This document shows, in pieces, positions 53,224-61,074 of a DNA stretch of 64,000 bases (within the stretch, counting starts at the first letter, position 1; each line of letters opens with the position of its first letter). A program made the translations under genes and the position numbers. The DNA is from a bacterium BMS3Bbin10. GTDB lineage: Bacteria; Pseudomonadota; Alphaproteobacteria; Rhizobiales; Methyloligellaceae. The DNA is taken from the NCBI GenBank assembly GCA_002897995.1, contig BDTT01000113.1, positions 1-64,000 on the forward strand. Direction: 5' to 3'. The notes beneath the pieces were generated by a model. That model made no database searches. It had not been told where the DNA came from and was given only the letters and a program-made list of their open reading frames with translations.

Positions 53224-53325
53224 TGCGTATCACCGGTAAGCGGGAACCGGTTACCGGAAAAACGATACGCATAAACAAAAAACTGGATCGCGGTTTCGAT
53301 TCCATCAAAACATGAAGCGGTCCAG
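53222..53325 (+). repeat. Two-hairpin intergenic element, copy 3
   Basis: First hairpin: GCGTATC/GATACGC enclosing CCGGTAA/TTACCGG. Second hairpin: CTGGATCGC/GCGGTCCAG (one wobble) enclosing GTTTCGAT/ATCAAAAC (one wobble). It starts within a stop codon, like copy 2. It lies between the 33-aa ORF and the 3' end of the cytochrome gene at 53351, so it may separate the two transcripts. Confidence 0.85.
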
Positions 53326-53350
53326 GCGGCTTCTTCGGCCGCGCCGTCTC

Positions 53351-53719
53351 TTATCCCTGTTTTCCCTTGCACTTGCAGAGTTTACGCAAATGCTTGATCA
53401 GCCCGTCGACCTGCTCGGACGTCAGGGTCTTGCCCCAGGGCGGCATGAGCGGTGACTTGCTGACCGCCGGCCCGCCATCCAGGATGACGTTCTTCATGTC
53501 CGCGTCGGAGAGTTTGTCCATCTCCTTGGCGCTGGTGAAATCGCGCGGGGTGACGGGGAAGTCCTTGGTGACATTGGGACCGTCACCCTTGCCGCCCAGG
53601 CCATGGCACTGGGCGCAATAGAATTTGAACACCGTTTCCGTTTCCGCCGACCATGCCGGCGCACCGCCTATGGAGGAAGCAAGGACAAACGGCACAAAGA
53701 GAACCAAAAATCGTTTCAT
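53351..53719 (-). CDS. Small mono-haem cytochrome c
   Basis: A 122-aa secreted cytochrome c. Signal peptide about residues 1-24 (SSIGGAPAWS then A-E). One haem, Cys35-His39 (CAQCH), with a candidate Met ligand in SPLMPPWG. The tail CKCKGKQG has two further Cys. It is soluble and periplasmic, a likely electron carrier between the molybdoenzyme side and the bd-like proteins. It is the last gene of the module B side of the operon. Confidence 0.88.
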   Translation of the reverse strand: MKRFLVLFVPFVLASSIGGAPAWSAETETVFKFYCAQCHGLGGKGDGPNVTKDFPVTPRDFTSAKEMDKLSDADMKNVILDGGPAVSKSPLMPPWGKTLTSEQVDGLIKHLRKLCKCKGKQG

Positions 53720-53734
53720 ATCCGGTTTCCTTCC

Positions 53735-54409
53735 CTACTTCTTCTTCGCTTTGAAATTGGACACATAGGTCGCCACGTTTTTGATGTCCTTGTCCTTGAG
53801 AATGCCGGCGAAGGTGGGCATGGCCTTGACCGGTTTGAAGACGGTGGGATTTTTCAGGTAAGCGTATATCCAGTCCGGATTGAGACGCTCGCCCGCGCCA
53901 ACCAGGGAGGGACCGCTGCGCCCGCCCGATATCTTTCCCTTGCGGCCCGATGCCTGGTGACAGCCGCTGCACGGCATCTTCTTGATGAAGATCTGCTTAC
54001 CCTTGACGTTCCTCTTTGGCTTGATGACGCCCGCCTCGACCGCATCCACGGTCAGGCTCATGAGGAAATCCGTCACATTGGCGGCGTCATCGCCCGCCAG
54101 CTTGGGGTGATCGTCGGCATTCTCTTCGTCAAGGCTGTTGAACTTCAGGGGGCGGATCGGTTTCGGGTCGGCAAGCCACCCGGCCAGCCAGCCCTTCTGG
54201 AATTTGGACCCGGCGTACCAGAGCTCCGGCCCTTTCTTGGCCAGCTGGTCGTCGATGGTTTTCTCCCTGGCCGGGCCGTCCGTATAGTGGCATTGGGCGC
54301 AGCCCTTGGCCTCGAAGACGGCCTTTCCGGCGGCAGGTTCAGCTGAACTGGATGACGCCGCGGCAATCAGGAAGGCCGTACTCAGGGCCGCTTTGAGTAT
54401 AGATTTCAT
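53735..54409 (-). CDS. Di-haem cytochrome c, periplasmic
   Basis: A 224-aa protein. I start it at MKSILKAALS (54409) behind GGAGGAGA; the longer ORF overlaps the upstream cytochrome gene. Signal peptide about 1-23 (FLIAAASSSSA). Haem 1 CAQCH (about residues 37-41) and haem 2 CSGCH (about 147-151), with YAGSKFQKGWLAGWL between, typical of c-type carriers related to cytochrome c551/c552. Candidate Met ligand in KAMPTFAG. It follows the EB_dh gene by 35 bases and has no counterpart in module A. Confidence 0.85.
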   Translation of the reverse strand: MKSILKAALSTAFLIAAASSSSAEPAAGKAVFEAKGCAQCHYTDGPAREKTIDDQLAKKGPELWYAGSKFQKGWLAGWLADPKPIRPLKFNSLDEENADDHPKLAGDDAANVTDFLMSLTVDAVEAGVIKPKRNVKGKQIFIKKMPCSGCHQASGRKGKISGGRSGPSLVGAGERLNPDWIYAYLKNPTVFKPVKAMPTFAGILKDKDIKNVATYVSNFKAKKK

Positions 54410-54444
54410 GACGTTCTCTCCTCCAATTCGTACATCCGGCGGGC

Positions 54445-56103
54445 TCACGCTTTTGCCTCCGCCGTCTCCTCTTCGTTCTCCGCCCTGCGCATCAGCCATA
54501 CCCCCGCGCCGCCCGCAATCAGGAAAGCCAGGATGGCGTAGATATAGACGCTGATGGGCGTCGGAGCCTCCAGGGTCACATAGTGCCAGGTGCTGAGGCT
54601 CATGATCAGGCCATGCTCGCCGTTGGAGCCGTCCCAGGCGTTGGCGGACATGGGAATGAACACGCCCCTCTCGAAGCGCACGTCATTCTTCTCGCCGGTC
54701 ACCAGCGGCCGTTTCATGACCACGCTCCAGCGGCCCTGATCCCATTTCGCCTTGCCGCTGACCTGCTGGCTGTCTTCGGCCTGTATCTTGATGGGCTGCT
54801 TCCAGCCGCGCGCGTTGCCTTCCTGCGTACCTCGCTTGCCGGCCTCGGCCAGATCCGCCTTCCAGACCCACAGCTGCACCTGATCAGAGGAGCTTCCGCG
54901 GAAAAAATGCGGCTTCTTGGTGCCCTGAGGCGGCTTCACCGGAAATTGCAGCGCTACGGAATCGCGAAAGGTTTCCAGCTCCCGCGACACCATGCCGTTG
55001 GCTTCCACGTAGGAATTGAAACCGCCCACCTTGGATATCTCGGCGGTTTTGAATTCCTTCGATTTGTCATGGACGACGTCCTTGAAGGGGTCGTCCCAGG
55101 TGAGCCGGAAGGCGATGTCCTTGTCATTGAACAGCGCTTTCACGGTCACCATCTCGATGCTCGGATTCTGCCAGCGCGGCGGCGCCACCACCTGGCCGGT
55201 CAGCCGCATGTCCATGGATTCGGCTGCATCCCAGGCCGCGTCCTCCGGGCTTTCCGGCAGTTCCCCCTGGACAGGCTTCGCCTTCAGGGCCTGATTGGTG
55301 GTCAGTTTATGCTGAAGCGACTTGATGTAGTTGGCCAGATCCCAGCGGTCCCCCTCGCTCAGGGTCTTGATGAAGGACGGCATGGGCGTGCCGCTGATGC
55401 CGGTCGTGAACCGCATATAGATATTCTCGACGTCCGTCCCCGCCTTGATCTTCCAGGGATGGGTGACGTTGCGGATACGGATCGGGAAGCCCCAGTCGTC
55501 CTTGCGGAACTCCTTGTTTCCATCGCCGCGGCCGAGTTTGCCGTGGCAGCTCCAGCACTTGGCCCTTTCGAACACTTCCTTGCCCCTGGCGATGGTTTCA
55601 TCGTTGTAGGGCGCGCGGTTGGCGGGCAGCGCGACGACCTTGCCGGTCTTCACCGGATCGAGCTCGGGGTCGTCGAATTCCGGGGCGAAGGTCTTGATGT
55701 AGCCAATCACCGCCCAGCGGTCGGCCTCGCTGAGGCCGTTCTTGATCAGGTCCCTGTCGAAGGACTGCATGGCCGTGCCCGGCAACCCCCGGCTGACCGT
55801 CCGGAACAGGTCCTCATCGGTGGGCAGCTCGCCGCTTTGCGTGGTCCGGAACTTGTAGGTGCCAAGCGTAAAGTCGCGGGGCCTGGGGTCCAGATACTTG
55901 GCGGCCGGCCCCTCGCCGTCGCCCAGCAGGCCGTGGCAGAAGCTGCAGCGCCTGAAATAGATCGCGCGGCCTTTTTCCAGCAGCTCCTCGGTCGCCTCGG
56001 GCATGGGCTTGCTCGGCGTCTCGGCAGCCATGACCGGGCCTGACATCCACAGGACGGCGAAAGCGGCAATGGCGGCGGCGAGCATTTTATGGGCGGTCCG
56101 CAT
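54445..56103 (-). CDS. Di-haem c / EB_dh-domain cytochrome, membrane-anchored (module B)
   Basis: A 552-aa protein. I start it at MRTAHKMLAA (56103), where the ATG overlaps the upstream stop TGA. Signal peptide about 1-26. Haems Cys53-His57 (CSFCH) and Cys183-His187 (CWSCH). The EB_dh domain spans about 285-510. One C-terminal helix (ISVYIYAILAFLIAGGAGVWLM) and a Glu-rich tail follow. Same architecture and order as 47760-49307, with conserved stretches (GPAAKYLDPRPRDFTLGTYK). It probably supplies a haem b to the electron path. Confidence 0.85.
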   Translation of the reverse strand: MRTAHKMLAAAIAAFAVLWMSGPVMAAETPSKPMPEATEELLEKGRAIYFRRCSFCHGLLGDGEGPAAKYLDPRPRDFTLGTYKFRTTQSGELPTDEDLFRTVSRGLPGTAMQSFDRDLIKNGLSEADRWAVIGYIKTFAPEFDDPELDPVKTGKVVALPANRAPYNDETIARGKEVFERAKCWSCHGKLGRGDGNKEFRKDDWGFPIRIRNVTHPWKIKAGTDVENIYMRFTTGISGTPMPSFIKTLSEGDRWDLANYIKSLQHKLTTNQALKAKPVQGELPESPEDAAWDAAESMDMRLTGQVVAPPRWQNPSIEMVTVKALFNDKDIAFRLTWDDPFKDVVHDKSKEFKTAEISKVGGFNSYVEANGMVSRELETFRDSVALQFPVKPPQGTKKPHFFRGSSSDQVQLWVWKADLAEAGKRGTQEGNARGWKQPIKIQAEDSQQVSGKAKWDQGRWSVVMKRPLVTGEKNDVRFERGVFIPMSANAWDGSNGEHGLIMSLSTWHYVTLEAPTPISVYIYAILAFLIAGGAGVWLMRRAENEEETAEAKA

Positions 56104-57068
56104 CAGTGACCCTCCGGTATGCGCGGCGTCTTCTGGGCCAGGTCGTACTCGGCGAGGATGATCTTCCAGCGCTCTTCCTCGGTGAGGCTGAGCTTCCATT
56201 CAGGCATGGCCGAATCCCACGGCGTCGCCTCAGGGGGCAGGCCCGGACCGCCATTGGCGACCCGCCAGAACGTGTAGCCCACGACGATGGTTTCGATGGT
56301 GCCGTTGTCGTTGAAATTGAGGGGCCTGAGCTTGAACCCGTCGGCCATCGGACCATCGCCGGCGACGCTGTCGCCGTGGCAGGCCCGGCAATTCATGGAA
56401 TACAGGGCGCGGCCCTCGAACAGGTTCTTCTCCATGAGCGCCGCTTTTGCCGTCTCGGCATCCACCTTGCCGGATTTCAACTGCGCCAGGAACTTCTTCA
56501 TCGGCTCCACGGGGACGAACTCGAGCACATGGCCCGGGTCGGTTTCTTCCATCCAGCGCTCCACGTCCTCGCGCACCTGCGGGACGAATTCGATCTCGTT
56601 AGCCTTGGCCTGTTCGACAAAGGCGCTGACGTCGGCGTCCGTGGGGTTGGTAAACGGGTTCTCCTTCGTCTCAAAACTCCTCGGGAAGTTCGACGATGGA
56701 TGCTGGATGCGCAGCGACGCCGGCACTTCCGCCTTCGGCACCTTGATCTCATAAACCTGCCAGCCAACCAGCACCGGCACCGCCGCCAGGATCACGGTGC
56801 GGGGGATTTTGCCGTAGCCGCCGCGCAGGAACTTCCTGACCGGCCTGAGGAAGTCACTGAGTCCCTCGTCGGAAAAGGTGACGAACAAGAACAGCGCGAT
56901 GATGGTGAGCACCATATAGATGAACATCAAGGCGCCGGGGACAGGCAGCGGGAAGGGCAGCGTCGTGACCTCGCGGGAGACGGCGGGGATGCCCCACTTC
57001 ACCAGCGCGTAGACGAGCACCAGAGTTATCACCATCGACAGAAAGCTGCCAATTTTCAGTTTCTTCAT
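56103..57068 (-). CDS. Membrane-anchored mono-haem cytochrome c (module B)
   Basis: A 321-aa protein with three N-terminal helices (about residues 8-29, 46-66, 90-106). A periplasmic insertion of about 60 residues not present in its module A paralogue follows (TKENPFTNPTDADVSAFVEQ), and then one haem, Cys227-His231 (CRACH). The tail has the shared LRPLNFNDNGTIETIVVGYTFWR region. Start at 57068 after GAGCGGTC; the stop overlaps the EB_dh gene. Confidence 0.83.
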   Translation of the reverse strand: MKKLKIGSFLSMVITLVLVYALVKWGIPAVSREVTTLPFPLPVPGALMFIYMVLTIIALFLFVTFSDEGLSDFLRPVRKFLRGGYGKIPRTVILAAVPVLVGWQVYEIKVPKAEVPASLRIQHPSSNFPRSFETKENPFTNPTDADVSAFVEQAKANEIEFVPQVREDVERWMEETDPGHVLEFVPVEPMKKFLAQLKSGKVDAETAKAALMEKNLFEGRALYSMNCRACHGDSVAGDGPMADGFKLRPLNFNDNGTIETIVVGYTFWRVANGGPGLPPEATPWDSAMPEWKLSLTEEERWKIILAEYDLAQKTPRIPEGH

Positions 57069-57123
57069 GACCGCTCGCCCATGACTGGTTTTTCCAAAAC
57101 TTGCGCCATCGGATTTCCCTCGC

Positions 57124-58113
57124 CTATTGCTCCGCCTTCGGTTTCGGCTTTTGCAGCATCAGGAAGGATAAAATGTCCTGATAGTCCTTGACCGTCATGG
57201 CCTCGGCCAGGTCGTCCGGCATGACGCTCTTGGTCTCGTCCGTCTTGATTTGCTTGATATTCTCCTTGAGAATCGTGACCACGTCGCCATTCGCCTTGGT
57301 GATGTCTATCTCGCCGGCCTCGTCGCGGGTCTTCAGCCCGATGGTCTGGCGGCCTTCCTTGTCGATGACGACATAGGTCTCGAAGCCCTTGGTCAATGAT
57401 TTCGCCGGCCGCAGGATAGATTCAGAGATAAATTTCAGTCCCTTGGCGCTGATACCGGAAAGATCGGGGCCGACCTCGCCGCCTTCCCCGTTCAATGTAT
57501 GGCAATCCAAGCAGTTGTCCTCAAAGACGACAGCGCCTTCGCCCGGGTCGCCGCCGCCGGCCGCTGCCGCCGCCTTGATCTTGGAGTAGAATTTCTGTGT
57601 GACCTCGCTTGGCGCAGTGTCAATCGCCTCCATGTCGAGATCACCGCCCAGCGACATCATATAGGCGGTCACCGCCTTGATTTCCTTCAGGCTCAAGGAG
57701 ATGGGGGGCGCGTAAACGACCGCCATTTCGTTCTTGTAGCCCTTGACCACATAGGCGCCGGGACTGGCCAAACTCTCGACGATGTAATCGACAGCGGTGA
57801 ATTTTGTTCCTTCCTTTTCCGCACGCTCCTTGGCCCGCTCCACGGCCCGCGCGCCCATTGGCAGTGGGAACTTCTCGCCGAACTGGCCATGATTGGGGCC
57901 GCGAACGGCGCTCCCCTGACCGCCGACGCTGTGACAGGTGAAGCAGCGGCCCTTGCCCCAGTAAATGGCCTCGCCGCCTTCCGGGCTGATATCAACCGCA
58001 GCGCTGGTTCTTTTGCCGCCGCCGATGAGCTGGGTAACGGAATAGCCGATCCACAGATACACTCCAAGCACGACGAGCAGGAAAGGAAAAACCCGGGTAA
58101 CCACGACATTCAT
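57124..58113 (-). CDS. Di-haem cytochrome c, membrane-anchored (module B)
   Basis: A 329-aa protein. I start it at MNVVVTRVFP (58113), four bases past the bd-like stop, with AGGAGGAATG upstream. N-terminal anchor about 6-26. Haem 1 Cys57-His61 (CFTCH), haem 2 Cys201-His205 (CLDCH). The C-terminal domain has a membrane-attached cytochrome-like pattern (GEVGPDLSGISAKGLKFISESIL). Counterpart of 50085-50912. Confidence 0.84.
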   Translation of the reverse strand: MNVVVTRVFPFLLVVLGVYLWIGYSVTQLIGGGKRTSAAVDISPEGGEAIYWGKGRCFTCHSVGGQGSAVRGPNHGQFGEKFPLPMGARAVERAKERAEKEGTKFTAVDYIVESLASPGAYVVKGYKNEMAVVYAPPISLSLKEIKAVTAYMMSLGGDLDMEAIDTAPSEVTQKFYSKIKAAAAAGGGDPGEGAVVFEDNCLDCHTLNGEGGEVGPDLSGISAKGLKFISESILRPAKSLTKGFETYVVIDKEGRQTIGLKTRDEAGEIDITKANGDVVTILKENIKQIKTDETKSVMPDDLAEAMTVKDYQDILSFLMLQKPKPKAEQ

Positions 58114-58117
58114 GGCG

Positions 58118-60256
58118 TCATTCCTCCTTCTTGGAGGCGACACCGCCGAGCCAGAACATAAAGGCGCAGCCGATCATGAACAGGAGCACGGCCGCGCCGA
58201 CCTGCTGCGTCATAACGAAATTACTCGGCGTATAGGCCCATTCGGAGGTGTCGCGCATAACCCCGAAAATGTGCCAGTCGCCGCGCAGCCCGGACCGGAT
58301 GAAGCCCATGAGGCCCATATTCATGGTGATGATGAATGTGAGCAGCAGCAGCGCGTATTGCGAGCGATTGCTCATCCTGCCCCATTGGAATTCACCTAAG
58401 GATTTCGCCCGCTTGAACAGGAAGACGTCGATGACGGAAACCAGGATCAGGCAGCTTATCAACTGAATGAACTGCGCGACGGCGACGTTGCGGAGCACCG
58501 GCGAGGCCTTCTCCATGACGACGAAGCCCCAGACGCCCAGGAACACCGCGACGTTAAAGGCGGTGACGGCCAGATAGAGCACCTGCCCCAGTTTGCCCCG
58601 GTCCATCAGCGCCAGAACGATGGCAACCACACCGACGGCGGCCTCGAAGACCAGCAGATAGCCGATCATGCGGATGTACTGGGCCCGGTCGGCCGGCAGA
58701 TCGAGCGAGCCGGGATCCATGGTCAGCATGGTCACCGCGTATTGCAGCACCAGCGCGATCGCCGCCAGGCCGACGACAAGGATGGTGATCCGGGCGCCCC
58801 TGCCCTGGTCGCGTATGGAGACGACCTCCAGCATATTGCCCCGGCGATAGAGCAGGAAGGAGAAGAATGTCGCCAGGATGATCAGGTTGACCACCGCGTT
58901 TTTGGCCGGCATCAGCCCCAGATATTTGAGCATGGGATGGAACTGGCTGCCGCCCATTTCACCGACCTCCTGGCCGCTCAGCGGCAGGTTGTGAGGAGTC
59001 AGCCAGATGGCGAATGAGAGGATCAGCGCCAGCAATATGTATTTGATGAACTTGTAATAGCGTTCGGCGCCCGGGATGCGGGTCATGCCGCTCCACAGAT
59101 AATAGTTGGAGATGACGAACAGCGAGCCCACCAGCATGGCCTGGATGATGAAGGTCCAGGAAAAATCGCCGCCCATCATGTTGTTGCCCATGATTGCGCT
59201 GGTCGAATAAACTTCGCGGCCAAGATAATAGCCGGCAAAGGGCAGCGGGATCAGCGCCGCGATGGCGACCAGATTGGAAATGTAACCCATCCAGTCATAG
59301 TGCGCCTTCTCCTCCATCGTCTTGGCGCTGAGGAACTTGACGGCGGCATAGGAACCCGCGACCAGTCCGCCGAAGGCCATATTGCCGAGCATGCGATGGA
59401 CCGCGATGGGGGTGGCCAGGATGTTCTCAAAGGCCTCCCAGACGGTGCCGACAAAGTTTCCTTCCCCGTCGACGCCGACGGGACTCATCATGAAGCCGGC
59501 CCAGCTGTTGGCCAGTTGCATGATGGCGGTGCCAAATACGTTCAGGAGAATGCCGATAAAGATGTGGGATGATTTAAGATCCTTGATGATCAGCAGCCCG
59601 ACGGCCGTCGGCGCGATATAGAGAAGCAGGATGAACCAGCGCGTATCGACCCGCATCTCCCCGCCGATCAGGCCGAATGCAAAAGCCACTCCGAACGCGC
59701 CCACGATCAGCCCAAGGGCTTTGAACAGCCGCTGAAGATTCGGCGCGAACGGCTTGTCGCTGCTCAGCAGTTTCCAGCCGTAATAATAGAGATAGAGCGC
59801 GAAGGTCTCGCCGAAGAACAACAGCGCATACATGAACATGACGTCTTTGAAGATGCCCGCCATATAGCCCATGAATGTCGGGTAGAGAGTGAACAGCGCA
59901 AAGGCCAGCAGCCCGCCCAGCGCCGCCGTGGTGGCGTAGGCGACGCTCAGCAGGCTGGTGAATTCATAGGCCAGCTTGTCGAATTTGGGATCTTTTTTCT
60001 TCCAGCCGATGACCTCGATGATCACCGCGAACAACGGCACGCCGAGGACGAATGCGCCGAAGAACAGATGCATCTGCGCCAGGAACCAGACGAGACGCCG
60101 GGAATCGAGCCCGACGAACTGGCGGTAGACATTCTCCTCCTGGGCGAAAGCCGGGGCCGTGAGGACGAACATTGCGACCGCGCCAGACACGATGGCGCAC
60201 CATGCCAGATAGCGGCGCGTGGAAATGGCGCCTTTGCCGTGTCGATCTGCCATCAT
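58118..60256 (-). CDS. Cytochrome bd-like subunit I (module B)
   Basis: A 712-aa membrane protein. A signal-like first helix (about 15-38) is followed by about 14 further helices. Conserved CydA positions: His63 in AQMHLFFGAFVLGVPLF, the Glu in LLFFGETFALYLYYYGW, and His in IAVHRMLGNMAFGG. As in module A there is no recognisable Q-loop and no CydB. It has about 100 more residues than its paralogue, mostly extra C-terminal helices. First gene of module B, it starts 25 bases after the cupredoxin-like gene. It is proposed to accept electrons from the di-haem c protein encoded next. Confidence 0.8.
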   Translation of the reverse strand: MMADRHGKGAISTRRYLAWCAIVSGAVAMFVLTAPAFAQEENVYRQFVGLDSRRLVWFLAQMHLFFGAFVLGVPLFAVIIEVIGWKKKDPKFDKLAYEFTSLLSVAYATTAALGGLLAFALFTLYPTFMGYMAGIFKDVMFMYALLFFGETFALYLYYYGWKLLSSDKPFAPNLQRLFKALGLIVGAFGVAFAFGLIGGEMRVDTRWFILLLYIAPTAVGLLIIKDLKSSHIFIGILLNVFGTAIMQLANSWAGFMMSPVGVDGEGNFVGTVWEAFENILATPIAVHRMLGNMAFGGLVAGSYAAVKFLSAKTMEEKAHYDWMGYISNLVAIAALIPLPFAGYYLGREVYSTSAIMGNNMMGGDFSWTFIIQAMLVGSLFVISNYYLWSGMTRIPGAERYYKFIKYILLALILSFAIWLTPHNLPLSGQEVGEMGGSQFHPMLKYLGLMPAKNAVVNLIILATFFSFLLYRRGNMLEVVSIRDQGRGARITILVVGLAAIALVLQYAVTMLTMDPGSLDLPADRAQYIRMIGYLLVFEAAVGVVAIVLALMDRGKLGQVLYLAVTAFNVAVFLGVWGFVVMEKASPVLRNVAVAQFIQLISCLILVSVIDVFLFKRAKSLGEFQWGRMSNRSQYALLLLTFIITMNMGLMGFIRSGLRGDWHIFGVMRDTSEWAYTPSNFVMTQQVGAAVLLFMIGCAFMFWLGGVASKKEE

Positions 60257-60280
60257 CAGGTTCCCGGCCTTCTTTCAGCG

Positions 60281-61060
60281 CTATTCCGAGTACTCGAAAT
60301 TAGCGTCGACTGTCCCCTTCGCCGAAACCTTGATCTTGGTTTTCTTGACGCCGTAACGCGGATGCCACGCCTTCAGCGTGTATTCGCCGGGCGGAATGTT
60401 ATCGATGGAGAATGACCCGTCATCGCCGACGACCACGGCATAGGGATGCGACGGCGCCAGCAGGTAACCGAACATGAAGTTATGGGCTTCGCAGTTGATG
60501 CCGATATAGGACGAGCGCCGTGGCTTGATCTTGTCCCTGAGGTCGCCGGGTTCAGGCTGGCCGAAGTTGAACAGGGTCTTCTTGACCACGCGGCCCTTCT
60601 CGACACCGATCAGCTCGCGAGCGTTGATGTTATGAAGCACGCCGAGGTCGGAATTGCGAATGACGATGGGGCCGGGCCGCACGACCTGGGCCCAGGGGAG
60701 GAACCGGCAGCCCTTTTGATCGACCATATATTCGCCGAACTCGGGCTTCTCCCATTTTTTGCCCTCTTTGATCTTGCTGATGAAAACGAAGACGCTGCGC
60801 AGCGCGCCGTCCTTGACGTCGACCCAGACGACCTCGCGCTCGCCCTTGCCGCAAACGTCGGCATTCTTGGTGATGAGAATCTTCTCAATGCCGTCGGAGG
60901 GTACATCGCCCTTGAAGGTCACCTTGCCCTTGACGGTGCCGCCATCGGCAACATTCACTTCCTTGTATTTGCCGGGCTTGGCTGCATCCGCCGGCGCCAC
61001 GAACGCAACCGACGCGAAAGCGGCGAGTATGAGACTGGTGATAAATCTGCTGGATTTCAT
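60281..61060 (-). CDS. Cupredoxin-like periplasmic protein with carboxypeptidase-regulatory domain
   Basis: A 259-aa protein. I start it at MKSSRFITSL (61060) behind GGAGG; the longer ORF reads into the HEAT gene. Signal peptide about 1-26 (VAFVAPADA). Family resemblance is to methylamine-utilisation/cupredoxin-like proteins: His143 (LHNINA), then Cys190, His193 and Met196 (INCEAHNFM), a set that fits a type-1 copper site. The C-terminal 55 residues form a carboxypeptidase-regulatory-like beta-sandwich (DGSFSIDNIPPGEYTLKAWH). It may be a blue-copper electron carrier of this chain. It starts 14 bases after the HEAT gene. Confidence 0.7.
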   Translation of the reverse strand: MKSSRFITSLILAAFASVAFVAPADAAKPGKYKEVNVADGGTVKGKVTFKGDVPSDGIEKILITKNADVCGKGEREVVWVDVKDGALRSVFVFISKIKEGKKWEKPEFGEYMVDQKGCRFLPWAQVVRPGPIVIRNSDLGVLHNINARELIGVEKGRVVKKTLFNFGQPEPGDLRDKIKPRRSSYIGINCEAHNFMFGYLLAPSHPYAVVVGDDGSFSIDNIPPGEYTLKAWHPRYGVKKTKIKVSAKGTVDANFEYSE

Positions 61061-61074
61061 GGGAATTACCTCCG

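Noticed and set aside
54583..56043. Plus-strand ORF (486 aa) opposite the module B EB_dh cytochrome
   Set aside because: Shadow frame; the minus strand has a signal peptide and two CXXCH motifs.
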